A DNA stretch of 64,000 bases, from assembly GCA_021801345.1 (NCBI GenBank), contig JAJYYA010000026.1:1-64000 (forward strand), in the 5' to 3' direction. A model generated the notes under the pieces. The model had not been told where the DNA came from, made no database searches, and saw nothing but the letters and a program-made list of their open reading frames with translations. Below are positions 6,483-14,824 of this stretch, piece after piece. Both the position numbers and the translations under genes were made by a program. Numbering within the stretch: position 1 is the first letter of the stretch; each line of letters opens with the position of its first letter. The stretch is from Nitrospirota bacterium. Its GTDB lineage: Bacteria > Nitrospirota > Leptospirillia > Leptospirillales > Leptospirillaceae.

Positions 6483-9425
6483 CTAGAAGGTCATAGTGAC
6501 CCCTCCGAAGACGTTGATGGGTTCTCCTGGGTAGACGAACATGGTTTCGAGATTGTTTGCTCCCGGAGACAAAAAAGCCGGTTCATAGTAATTGGTGTTC
6601 AGAAGATTGAAGGCGTTGAAGAAGAGCTGGGCGCTCTTGTACCACGAGACCTTCGGGAGATCGTAGGCCAGAAGAAGGTTCGTCGCCCAGTATCCTGGGG
6701 CGTTCATCTGAATATTCGCTGTTCCGGTTGGACCTCCGCTCGTATCGATGACATTCATCATGCCGGTGTAGCGTTCGTTGACCGTGGCGTGCCAGTTTCC
6801 CTTGGTGTAGTTGAGGTCGAGGTTGGCCAGCATGTTGGGAACGAAAGGAAGGGGATCCCCCGAGTTGCTCAGGACCGTGGAGGTCCCCAGTCCATACTGG
6901 GCGCTCACGAAGTAGGCGTCGACCGCAGAAAAGCTTCCGTCGACGCTGAACCCGGCCGGAAGATCCCGCTTGAACTCGGCTTCGACCCCCCGCATTTCGG
7001 CGAGTCCCGCCGTATCAGGAACGGTATTGGTAATATTGCCAGGAAGAAGCTGAAGAGAAGTCGTAAACATGTTGTTGATGTAGTCGTTGTAGATGTCGAA
7101 GGCCACAAAACCCTTGTCGGTCGAATACCGGACTCCCGCCTCGACATCGTTGACAATTTCAGGTTTGATGGTCATGGCATTGGGTCCCTGGCCCACCGGA
7201 ACCTCGAAAAACTGGAGGCTGGGGGCCGAGTAGGACTGGCCCGCGTTGACGTAAACCTTCCAGTGGTCGCTGGGATACCAATTGGCCCCGACGTGGGGAA
7301 GGGGCACGACGAAGTTCTGACCGGCACTCTCGGCATAAGCGGCATTTCCTGTTGGACCATTTCCATTGCCTGCAGCATTTGTCGCCGTCTGGGCTCCGGA
7401 CATCATCGAATTGACATACTGCTGACTGACCGCCATCACCCGGACTCCGGCTGAGAAGAGCCAATCGTCGGTCGGCCGGTAGTGATCCTCGACATATCCT
7501 CCGACGGTGGCCATGAGATTCGATCCGCCGGCGTTTCCTGTGATTTTTGGTGTTCCGATCGGCATATTGCCATATTGGGTGTTGTTATAGGAAAGACGGG
7601 CCCCCATGTGGACCTTATTGCCCTTGAAGGTCTGGATCGCGGTTTCGGCGATGTCTCCCACCTTGTACCCTTGACCTTGAATGTAGGTAAAGTTGAAAGG
7701 ATTGGCACATTCAGACGCTGAACCTGCAGAAGTATTATTACAGGCCCCTCCATAACTTGGGACGACATTCTGAAAAGCCGTTCCACCGCCCCCCTGAACT
7801 GGGCTCCCGTCGATTCCGACCGGGACCATGATGATACTTTCCGGCATAACCAAGGCAAAGGCGTTGTTCTTGACCCAGACGGTGGGGTTCAGCTGATCTT
7901 CGCCCTGAATCGTGACCATGTAGCGCTGAGAAAGCCAGTTCTTGTAATAGGGAGAGTCCGGAGTATTGGTGCCGGACGCATAACCGGTGTTTTCGCCGTT
8001 GGGAAGACCGTTGTAGGTCGGTCCGAACTGGTTGAAGTTCTGTAGCGAGGTCGAAGAGCCCCGGTCGTAGTTCTTGTAGGCTCCGGTGAACATGAGGCTG
8101 ATCTTTCCGGCCTCAAGGTACTTGGTAAGGTTGGCGTAGTCCTGATATTCCTGGAGCCCCGTGAATTCCTGGAATCCCTGCTGGTTGATGAGGGAGAGGT
8201 CGTTATACGCTCCGACGCCGGTTTTTTCGTTGATCCCGGTGTTGGAGATGAAGGAGGTATAGTACTGATTGTAGGATCCCATTCCGCTCGTGATCTGGGA
8301 GAAGGCGTCCTTGGTGGGCTGCATCAGGTGGATGTTGACGTTGCACCCCGAGGCATAGTTGTAAAGGTTGGCCGATGTGGTCACGCCCCGCTGGATGTCC
8401 ACAGAGGCGATGTCGATGTTGAAGAGGTTCAAGTCATAAACCATTCCTCCATCCTGGTTCTCGTTGAAGGGTACCCCTTCGACCTCGAACTCGATATTGG
8501 ATCCGCCCGAAGGAGCGGTATTGGATCCGCCTGTGGAGTAACCGCGGCAGGTGAAGTAGTTCATGCCGCCCGTGACGCCGTTGGCGCCGGACCGGGAGTA
8601 GTAGTTGATGCCGGGCTGGTTCGAGAGCGCGAACCCGATGCCGGTGGTCTGCCAGGTTTCGAAGGTCTTGTGGCCGACGACCGTGATGGCGCCCGTGGTG
8701 TCCTTGATCTTCTTGCTGGTGTCGGCGTTGATGTCTGCGGAAGCCAGCTTGTTAAGGCTCAGGCGGAAGTTCCGGGAGGTCTTTCCGTTGACCGCAACCT
8801 CTTCGGAGACGGGAAGATAGCCCTTCTTGAGAACCTGGACGAGATAGCGTCCGGCCGGGATCTTGTCGAGCGAGAAGGTTCCCGACGGACCCGATCCGAT
8901 GGTGTAGACCTCATGGGTCTTGACGTTCTTGATCTGCATCTGGGCCGCAAGCGGGATCTTGCGGTCCCCGTGCCCCTCGTAGATGCTGCCGAGAAGCGAG
9001 GAGTCGCCGCTCGAGAGAACCGCCACCCGGAAGTTCATCTCTCCTACCATTCCGGCTTTCAGGACGCCTTCCTTTTTCTGAAGGGAGTAGCTTCCGCCCC
9101 CCACGAGGATCCGGTAGATCCCGGCGGGAAGGTGGTTGAAGATGTACGCGCCCTGGGGGTCGCTCTCTTTAACGATGACCTCCCCGGTCTGCGTGTTCTT
9201 GAGAAGGATCGGAACTCCCTTGAGCGGCGTCTGATCCTTCGTCGAGACGACGGCGCCGTAGATGATCGCCGTCGGCATTGCCGCGTCCGGCGTCTTCCCC
9301 TGATCGGGCTGCTTCGACTGACCGGCGTCCGCCTGGGCCAAGGCAAGACCCGTGTTTCCGTCCATGCAGAGAAGGGCGACACCGAGGGCCAGCGCCTTTC
9401 TCATCCCCTGTCCAAAGATGTGCAT
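6483..9425 (-). CDS. TonB-dependent outer-membrane receptor (full length)
   Basis: A 980-residue outer-membrane receptor. Order: signal peptide (cleaved near LALAQAD), two carboxypeptidase-regulatory-like domains (about 50-130 and 140-230), plug domain (about 245-375; TGAITVVGHKTF, GGMNYFTCRGYSTGG and YASGCNVNIH) and a long beta-barrel ending in Phe (GGVTMTF), a typical outer-membrane insertion signal. It has the same Cys pair in the plug as its truncated relative at 43-1740. GGAGGA lies 7 nt before the ATG at 9425. The gene follows a response regulator on the same strand and is closed by a terminator at 6427-6464. The ligand cannot be read from the sequence; ferric chelates or other metals are possible. 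Confidence 0.9.
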   Translation of the reverse strand: MHIFGQGMRKALALGVALLCMDGNTGLALAQADAGQSKQPDQGKTPDAAMPTAIIYGAVVSTKDQTPLKGVPILLKNTQTGEVIVKESDPQGAYIFNHLPAGIYRILVGGGSYSLQKKEGVLKAGMVGEMNFRVAVLSSGDSSLLGSIYEGHGDRKIPLAAQMQIKNVKTHEVYTIGSGPSGTFSLDKIPAGRYLVQVLKKGYLPVSEEVAVNGKTSRNFRLSLNKLASADINADTSKKIKDTTGAITVVGHKTFETWQTTGIGFALSNQPGINYYSRSGANGVTGGMNYFTCRGYSTGGSNTAPSGGSNIEFEVEGVPFNENQDGGMVYDLNLFNIDIASVDIQRGVTTSANLYNYASGCNVNIHLMQPTKDAFSQITSGMGSYNQYYTSFISNTGINEKTGVGAYNDLSLINQQGFQEFTGLQEYQDYANLTKYLEAGKISLMFTGAYKNYDRGSSTSLQNFNQFGPTYNGLPNGENTGYASGTNTPDSPYYKNWLSQRYMVTIQGEDQLNPTVWVKNNAFALVMPESIIMVPVGIDGSPVQGGGGTAFQNVVPSYGGACNNTSAGSASECANPFNFTYIQGQGYKVGDIAETAIQTFKGNKVHMGARLSYNNTQYGNMPIGTPKITGNAGGSNLMATVGGYVEDHYRPTDDWLFSAGVRVMAVSQQYVNSMMSGAQTATNAAGNGNGPTGNAAYAESAGQNFVVPLPHVGANWYPSDHWKVYVNAGQSYSAPSLQFFEVPVGQGPNAMTIKPEIVNDVEAGVRYSTDKGFVAFDIYNDYINNMFTTSLQLLPGNITNTVPDTAGLAEMRGVEAEFKRDLPAGFSVDGSFSAVDAYFVSAQYGLGTSTVLSNSGDPLPFVPNMLANLDLNYTKGNWHATVNERYTGMMNVIDTSGGPTGTANIQMNAPGYWATNLLLAYDLPKVSWYKSAQLFFNAFNLLNTNYYEPAFLSPGANNLETMFVYPGEPINVFGGVTMTF

Positions 9426-9565
9426 CAAGAATTCCTCCAAAGAGTTTGTCCCTAAAGATCCTTCCTCCGGGTGAATGCACCCGCCGCCGGATCCCGAATG
9501 AGGCCAACAAGATCTTGGCTTCGAAGGACCACTTTAGAGGCGACGAATAACGTCGGCGTGAGCTC

Positions 9566-9575
9566 CAGGTAAAGA
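9566..9575 (-). promoter_or_regulatory. CAGGTAAAGA element upstream of the receptor
   Basis: This ten-base sequence is identical to the one upstream of exbB at 6399-6408 and lies about 140 bp before the receptor start. CGTCAC follows about one turn later. Shared use by both operons would fit a common regulator, such as the OmpR-type protein encoded just upstream. Inference. Confidence 0.35.
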
Positions 9576-9703
9576 CGCGTCACAGAACCTTGAGGAAACG
9601 GAAACCCGGCACGGACAAACGGACGCATGGCGACAGGATCCAATCTCCAAGATCCTCGCGTTCTCTGGAAAATCGAAGGGAGGCGAAAAGAGGGAAAAGG
9701 AAA

Positions 9704-10465
9704 TCAGGAGGAGACGGGGGAGGGCGACTTCTTGAGGCGATACCCGAATCCCCGGACCGTTTCGATGAACCGGGGTTCGTGGCTCGAGTCGCCCAGCTTT
9801 TTCCGGAGGGTGGAGATGTAGACCTTCAGAATGTCCTCCCCCACAGGACCTCCTTCACCCCAGAGAGCGCTCAGGAGATCCTCCTTGGAGACGATCTGTC
9901 CCTGCTTCAAGGCCAGAAAGTGAAGGATCCGGAACTCGAGACGGGTGAGGCGGATTTCCCGCTCCCCCACGAAGACCTGAAGCCTTTGGGTATCGAGGAA
10001 AAAGGGGCCAATGGAGAGCATGACAGGGGGAAGACTGGTTTCGGCCATTTCCTGATACGAGCGGATCAGCATCCGGATCCGGGCCAGGAACTCGCGCATC
10101 CCGAACGGCTTCTGAAGAAAGTCGTCCGCGCCGTCCTCGAGGGCCTTGATCCGGACCTCGATCTCCCCATGGCCCGAGATGGCCAGAATCGGGGTTCTCT
10201 TGAGATCCTTGTGGGCGCGGATAAACGAGAAGATCTCCGACCCCGGACGGACGGGAAGATTGAGATCCACGACGGCGAGAAGGGGGGACTTTCTCGCAAG
10301 GACCCGCCGGAGAACCCAAAGGGCCTCCTCTCCGTCCCGGGCGACCGACACGGGAAACCCTTCCTTTTCGAGAAAGTGCCTCAAAACCCCCGAAACGTCC
10401 GAATCGTCTTCGACAATGACGATGACGGGCTTCGTTTCAATCAGGGGGTGCGTCACATGACTCAT
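9704..10465 (-). CDS. OmpR-family response regulator, intact receiver
   Basis: A 253-residue two-domain response regulator. The receiver has the acidic pair (VEDD, about 19-21), the phospho-acceptor Asp (about 67 in VVDLNLP) and the conserved Lys (about 119 in LQKP). The C-terminal winged helix (about 155-245) ends with FIETVRGFGYRL. No histidine kinase gene is adjacent, so it is an orphan here. It lies immediately upstream of the full-length TonB-dependent receptor on the same strand and is the likeliest local regulator of that gene. It is similar to the degenerate regulator at 1976-2782, suggesting a duplicated regulator-receptor module. Confidence 0.9.
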   Translation of the reverse strand: MSHVTHPLIETKPVIVIVEDDSDVSGVLRHFLEKEGFPVSVARDGEEALWVLRRVLARKSPLLAVVDLNLPVRPGSEIFSFIRAHKDLKRTPILAISGHGEIEVRIKALEDGADDFLQKPFGMREFLARIRMLIRSYQEMAETSLPPVMLSIGPFFLDTQRLQVFVGEREIRLTRLEFRILHFLALKQGQIVSKEDLLSALWGEGGPVGEDILKVYISTLRKKLGDSSHEPRFIETVRGFGYRLKKSPSPVSS

Positions 10466-11107
10466 CAGCTCCCCGGTAAGGACTGGGCGATCCCCTTCCC
10501 CGAACGAAAAGAGATTGCCAAACCCTCGTCAGATGTCCGGAACATCGGCCTTGCGTACGATCCTTCGAATTCGGCGACGGATCGACCTTCCCCGAGAAAA
10601 AAATCATCCCAGACCCGAAATATACTGGAGGTACATTACGCATTGGTAAAAACGAGGTATGAATACTTTAAGGCGGGAGTCCTTCGGAGGCCGAGCCGTT
10701 TTCCCGAAAGACCGAAGCCCCTGCCAAGGGACTTCATGCGGGAACGGATGCAACAACAGTGACGGCGGGATCCAGAGAATGAGGGGGGGAGGAGAAGAGG
10801 GAAATCTCTCTCGACCGCCCCATCTCAGTGCACTGATCTTGGCGTCTTTTCAGATTTTCTCCAGCAGGAGGTTGGGAGTCGGCGCACACTCTGGTCGAGG
10901 ACTTGTTGAGGGATCTGGGACAATCGTCTGTTTTGCCAAATTCACCGATTCGTCAAAATAAATAATACACTATTATATTTGTATTTTGTGATTTACATTT
11001 TTAAATATCACATAGTTAAATAAGCTTAATTTATAATTTTATATTGATATTCTGAAATCGACTCCATAGTCTTAATTCTCGATTGCCCCCCCATTTTTGA
11101 GGAGCCT
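10466..11107. other. Intergenic region ending in a strongly AT-rich block
   Basis: No credible gene. Bases about 10955-11085 are almost entirely A and T, in sharp contrast with the GC-rich surroundings, and lead directly into the broken ORF6N gene. Such a block is typical of imported DNA and would supply promoters. One copy of a 23-bp direct repeat lies at 10932-10954. Confidence 0.6.
10932..10954 (+). repeat. 23-bp direct repeat, left copy, flanking the ORF6N patch
   Basis: TTTGCCAAATTCACCGATTCGTC matches 21 of 23 bases with 11836-11858. The two copies bracket the AT-rich block, the ORF6N pseudogene and its truncated duplicate. A 14-base core (ATCACCGATTCGTC) recurs at 24871-24884. Confidence 0.7.
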
Positions 11108-11641
11108 ATGCCCGAATCCCATTCTCATGTTCCCGTCGAATCCATCACATCCCGGATCTTTCTCGTCGGGGGCCAAAAGGTCATGTTGGATTCCGACCTG
11201 GCCGAGTTGTATGGGGTCAAGACAGAACGGCTGATCCAACAGGTCCACCGAAATCCCGCCCGTTTTCCGGAAAAATTCGCCTTTCGCCTCACCTAGGAGG
11301 AGTTCTCAAGCTTGACCTTGCAAACTGCAAGATCAAGATCCTGGGGAGGGCGACGGACTCTCCCTTACGTATTCACGGAACATGGCGCAGTCATGCTATC
11401 GAGCGTCCTGAGAACCGAACAGGCCGTTCAAATGTCGATTCTTGTCGTCGAAGCCTTCGTTCAACTTCGGGAAATGCTATCCACCCACAAGGGACTCGCC
11501 CACAAGCTTGAAGAACTGGAACGGACGGTCGGGGTCCACGATCAAACCATCGTCCAACTGATCGAGGCGATCCGGCAACTGATGGAGCCGCCATCGAAAA
11601 AAAGAAAACAGATTGGATTTACAACGGAAAAGAAGGGATGA
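11108..11641 (+). pseudogene. ORF6N-domain DNA-binding protein interrupted by TAG
   Basis: One continuous reading frame of about 177 codons is broken by a single TAG at 11294-11296. The N-terminal part (VESITSRIFLVGGQKVMLD, LAELYGV) and the part after the stop (SRSWGGRRTLPYVFTEHGAVMLSSVL, then a coiled-coil tail with KKRKQIGF) are both typical of ORF6N/KilA-type proteins common on phages and plasmids. The flanking frame reads FRLT-stop-EEFSSL, where the family has LTxEEF, so one nonsense mutation explains the break. Its function in these elements is poorly known, probably DNA binding. The last codons overlap the start of a truncated second copy. Confidence 0.8.
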
Positions 11642-11778
11642 TGTCTGAATCTCCTCTTCCCTCCATTCCCGTCGAATCCATTACCTCCCGGATATTTCTT
11701 ATCCGTGGTCAGAAAGTTATCCTCGAATCCGATCCAGCCAAATTGTACGGAGTTGAGCCAAAGGTATTCTTGATTGGA

Positions 11779-11840
11779 ACGATTGCGCAGCCGGATCCCT
11801 ACAGTCAGCTTCAGACAACGATTTCGGTTCATGACTTTGC
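11779..11840 (+). repeat. 62-bp dispersed repeat, copy A
   Basis: This stretch is about 81% identical (50 of 62 bases) to the reverse complement of 26863-26924. Both translate to IAQPD-Y-QLQ-SVH in one frame, and both lie in decayed accessory patches. It may be a fragment of a mobile element end or of a small gene. Confidence 0.65.
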
Positions 11841-11858
11841 AAAAATCACCGATTCGTC
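11836..11858 (+). repeat. 23-bp direct repeat, right copy
   Basis: TTTGCAAAAATCACCGATTCGTC, 21 of 23 bases identical to 10932-10954. See the left copy; the spacing between copies is about 0.9 kb. Confidence 0.7.
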
Positions 11859-11960
11859 TGGACCTTGAAAATTCGGACTTCAGGTCACAATGACTATGAC
11901 TTGATTTCCGCCCCGACCAGATCCATAGTTCTATGAATAATGCATCGATCGGAGGTTTGC

Positions 11961-12167
11961 ATGACAACTGTGACAGTCTCACCCAGGTTTCAGGTGGTCA
12001 TCCCCCAAAAAATCCGGGAAAGTTTAAATATTCAAGCGGGGCAGAAAGTCCAGGTTGTCTCCTACAAGGGACGTATCGAATTCATTCCTGTCAAACCCCC
12101 GCGAGAGATGCGGGGACTTCTTGCCGGAATCGACGCGACCATCCCCCGTGACCGTGACTGCCAATGA
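11961..12167 (+). CDS. AbrB/MazE-type antitoxin, apparently orphan
   Basis: A 68-residue swapped-hairpin AbrB-like protein (VTVSPRFQVVIPQKIRESLN, GQKVQVVSYKGRIEFIPV) ending with MRGLLAGIDATIPRD, a tail seen in VapB partners of PIN toxins. The ATG at 11961 has GGAGG with good spacing. A VapC gene would be expected right after the stop, but none is readable between 12168 and the phoU end, so the toxin was lost or never present. It lies next to the decayed ORF6N patch. Confidence 0.82.
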   Translation: MTTVTVSPRFQVVIPQKIRESLNIQAGQKVQVVSYKGRIEFIPVKPPREMRGLLAGIDATIPRDRDCQ

Positions 12168-12463
12168 GGATGACGGACCAGGGACAGGACTTATGATTGA
12201 GCGCCGAACAAGGGAGATCTGGGACATGATCCGTGCGCCACTCGCTCATCAAGAGCCGGCTCGACCGGTCTCGGACGTCTTGAGCCCCTTTCCGCCGATA
12301 CAGCTCTGTCTCGGCCAAGCCCATTCATAAGTCTCCCGAAGCTCTATGGGGTTCTGCGAAGAATAAGGATCAAGGAGTCGGAGAGAAGGTCCCCCAAAAA
12401 TCAGACGGAGGCGACCGGAAGGCGGGAAAAAAGGAGCACAGGGAGCCCCGCTCCCCTTACCAC
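12168..12463. other. Intergenic region without a recognisable gene
   Basis: The spot where a VapC toxin should follow the AbrB antitoxin holds no PIN-domain sequence in any frame. Near its end is the putative terminator of the pst-phoU operon. Confidence 0.5.
12427..12457 (-). terminator. Probable terminator of the pst-phoU operon
   Basis: On the minus strand GGGAGC-GGG-GCTCCC forms a short GC-rich hairpin followed, after about 8 nt, by TTTTTT. It lies right after the phoU stop. The spacer between stem and T-run is longer than ideal. Confidence 0.5.
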
Positions 12464-13117
12464 CTACACCATGTGGCGGATGATCTTTCCCTCGACCATG
12501 TACATGATGATCTCGGCCACGTTTGTGGCGTGGTCGGCAAAGCGCTCGAGGGAGCGGGAGATGAAGAGGATCCGGATGATCGGACTGGTCTCGCCGGTAT
12601 GCTGGCGAAGGCTCTCGACGATCGTCCGGACCAGGTTCCGGTGGAGGACGTTGACCCGCTCGTCCTCGAGCGTCACCTGTCGTGCCATGGCGGTGTCGCG
12701 CAGGACAAAGGCCTCGAGGGCGTTGGTCAGCATGGCCCGCCCGATGGTCGACATCTCGACGATGGCGGGAGGAACAGGCACCGCGGGCTCGTCAAAGAGC
12801 TCGACCACCCGCTCGGAGACGTTCGAGGCCAGATCGCTCATCCGCTCGAGGTCGGTAATGATCTTCATCGCGGTGATGACAAAGCGCAGATCCCGGGCCT
12901 CCGGCTGATGCAGCGCGATCATCCGGACGCAGTCCTCGTCGATGCCGACCTCCATCGCGTTGACATTGTGGTCGCGGTCGATCACCTGCCGGGCCTTCGC
13001 CGGATCCCGGTCGACCAGGGCCTCGATCGACTCCTGCATCTGAAGGTCGACCATCCGTCCCATTTCGGTGATCCGGCCCTTGAGCTGTTCGAGCTCAGCA
13101 TCGAGATGTCTTTGCAC
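12464..13117 (-). CDS. phoU: Phosphate signalling regulator PhoU
   Basis: A 217-residue all-helical PhoU made of two three-helix repeats. Conserved stretches include the E/DRDHNVN near residue 50, RDLRFVITAMKIITDLERMSD at about 85-105 and the second-repeat ISRSLERFADHATNVAEII. PhoU couples the Pst transporter to Pho signalling and binds metals through the D/E-rich motifs. The GTG at 13117 has GGGGAGAG upstream and lies 14 nt after the pstB stop; longer frames run inside pstB out of frame. Last gene of the pst operon. Confidence 0.93.
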   Translation of the reverse strand: MQRHLDAELEQLKGRITEMGRMVDLQMQESIEALVDRDPAKARQVIDRDHNVNAMEVGIDEDCVRMIALHQPEARDLRFVITAMKIITDLERMSDLASNVSERVVELFDEPAVPVPPAIVEMSTIGRAMLTNALEAFVLRDTAMARQVTLEDERVNVLHRNLVRTIVESLRQHTGETSPIIRILFISRSLERFADHATNVAEIIMYMVEGKIIRHMV

Positions 13118-13131
13118 CCTCTCCCCTTCCC

Positions 13132-13938
13132 TTAGCCGAACCGGCCCGTAATGTAGTCTTCCGTCCGCGAATCGTCCGGGTTGGTGAAGATCCTGGTGGT
13201 TTCCCCCACCTCCACCAGTGCGCCGTCGAGAAAGAACGCGGTGTAGTCCGAGACCCGGGCGGCCTGCTGCATGTTGTGCGTCACAATGGCTATTGTATAC
13301 CTGTCCTTGAGGTCCTGCATCAGCTCCTCGATGCGGGCGGTGGAGATGGGGTCGAGGGCCGAGGCCGGCTCGTCGAGGAGGATCACCTCCGGCTCGACCG
13401 CCAGGGCCCGGGCGATGCAGAGACGCTGCTGCTGGCCTCCCGAGAGGGAGAAGGCCGAGCCTTTCAGTCGATCCTTGACCTCGTCCCAGAGGGCGGCGGC
13501 GCGAAGGGACTTTTCGACGATGTCGGAGACGAGCGAATGCGCCTTGACCCCCTGGATCCGGAGGCCGTAGGCGACATTTTCGTAGATCGACATCTGGAAA
13601 GGGTTGGGCTTCTGGAAGACCATCCCGATGCGCTGGCGGAGAAGAACCGGGTTGACCCCGGGCCCGTAGATCTCCTCGCCGTCGAGAAGGGCGGCCCCCT
13701 CCATCCGGAACCCCGGAATGAAGTCGTTCATCCGGTTCAGGCTCCGGAGGAAGGTGGACTTGCCGCACCCCGACGGACCGATCATCGCCGTGATCCTCTT
13801 TTCGGGAATGGCGAAGTTCACGCTTTTGAGCGCCTGGGTCTTGCCGTAGAAGGCCGAGAACTCCCTCACCTCGATCTTGCGCGCCACAGCTTCGGAAACG
13901 CTCTGTTCCACAGGGGCCTCCTCAGGCTTTCCGGGCAT
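13132..13938 (-). CDS. pstB: Phosphate ABC transporter ATP-binding protein PstB
   Basis: A 268-residue ABC ATPase that powers high-affinity phosphate uptake. It has Walker A (GPSGCGKST), Q-loop ([13 protein letters not shown]), signature (LSGGQQQR), Walker B with the PstB-typical [11 protein letters not shown], and the switch His (THNM). The PNPF segment and [14 protein letters not shown] end are typical of PstB. It overlaps the pstA end by 17 nt, consistent with a co-transcribed pstS-C-A-B-phoU unit. Confidence 0.95.
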   Translation of the reverse strand: MPGKPEEAPVEQSVSEAVARKIEVREFSAFYGKTQALKSVNFAIPEKRITAMIGPSGCGKSTFLRSLNRMNDFIPGFRMEGAALLDGEEIYGPGVNPVLLRQRIGMVFQKPNPFQMSIYENVAYGLRIQGVKAHSLVSDIVEKSLRAAALWDEVKDRLKGSAFSLSGGQQQRLCIARALAVEPEVILLDEPASALDPISTARIEELMQDLKDRYTIAIVTHNMQQAARVSDYTAFFLDGALVEVGETTRIFTNPDDSRTEDYITGRFG

Positions 13939-14824
13939 ATCTTCGGCTTCCCCACGAGAGGAGCCGGATGCCCATATCGAGCAGAAGAACGATCACGGTC
14001 AGAACCAGGGCCGCGGCCATGGCCTTCACATGAAGCGCCTTCGACGGCTCGTGGATATAGATGAAGATCTGCATCGCGAGATCCCCCACCGATCCGTTGG
14101 AGCCGACGAGGGAGTGGGGGATGCCCGTGTTGTAGTAGTTGGTGAAGACAAGCGGCGCCGTCTGGCCGAGAACGTTCAGCACCCCAAGAAGGATGCCTGT
14201 CCCGATCCCGGTGATCGCCGCAGGGATCGCGAGGTCGCGCATGACCTGAAAGCGGGTCGCCCCGAGGGCGAGGGCCCCTTCGATGTAGCTGCGCGGCACG
14301 TCTCGGAGGGCCTGCTCGGTGACCCGGGTCACGATGGGGATCATGATGAATCCCAGGGTCAAACCTGCCGCGAGCCCCGAGAACCCCCAGTGGAACCCGA
14401 ACCCCGTGTTGGTCGAAAAGACATAGTAGCCCACCACCCCCCAGATGACCGAGGGGACTCCCAGAAGAAGATCAGAGAGGAGCCGCGTCGCCCCGGCTAG
14501 GCGCGTGTGGCCCTGGTCCCAGAGGTAGAGACCGGCCCAGACCCCCACCGGCACGGAGAGAAGACTCGCCAGGACAATGAGTATAACGGATCCGGCGATG
14601 CCGTTTAAGACCCCGCCCTCGATGCCCACGGGGAAGCCCGAGGGCATGGTCGTGACGAAGGAGAGCGAGAGCGCTTCCTTCCCGCGGTCGTAGGCCACAT
14701 AGATGATCGCCAGGAGCGGGGTCACCGCCACTAAAAAGGCGATCCCCGTCAGCGATCCCAGCACGAAATTCCGGATGCGGCGGTAGAGGGTGAGCCCCTT
14801 TGCGGGGCGTTGAGGCTCAGCCAC
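13922..14824 (-). CDS. pstA: Phosphate ABC transporter permease PstA
   Basis: A 300-residue inner-membrane permease with about six membrane helices and the ABC-permease EAA-type loop ([24 protein letters not shown]). It pairs with PstC to form the phosphate channel. The GTG at 14824 overlaps the pstC stop region; a TTG at 14842 is also in frame and the choice is not certain. Starting within pstC and running into pstB shows tight operon packing. Confidence 0.92.
   Translation of the reverse strand: MAEPQRPAKGLTLYRRIRNFVLGSLTGIAFLVAVTPLLAIIYVAYDRGKEALSLSFVTTMPSGFPVGIEGGVLNGIAGSVILIVLASLLSVPVGVWAGLYLWDQGHTRLAGATRLLSDLLLGVPSVIWGVVGYYVFSTNTGFGFHWGFSGLAAGLTLGFIMIPIVTRVTEQALRDVPRSYIEGALALGATRFQVMRDLAIPAAITGIGTGILLGVLNVLGQTAPLVFTNYYNTGIPHSLVGSNGSVGDLAMQIFIYIHEPSKALHVKAMAAALVLTVIVLLLDMGIRLLSWGSRRYARKA

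Larger units (their letters stand above)
11641..11868 (+). pseudogene. Truncated second ORF6N copy
   Basis: The first roughly 38 residues (PVESITSRIFLIRGQKVILE, KLYGVE) repeat the N-terminus of the gene just upstream. The similarity then stops abruptly near 11758 and the frame runs on through unrelated sequence that includes a 62-bp dispersed repeat. This looks like a tandem duplication cut by a rearrangement. No product of known function is expected. Confidence 0.7.

Noticed and set aside
13276-14064. Plus-strand open frames across pstB and pstA
   Set aside because: Antisense to well-recognised transporter genes, no protein features.
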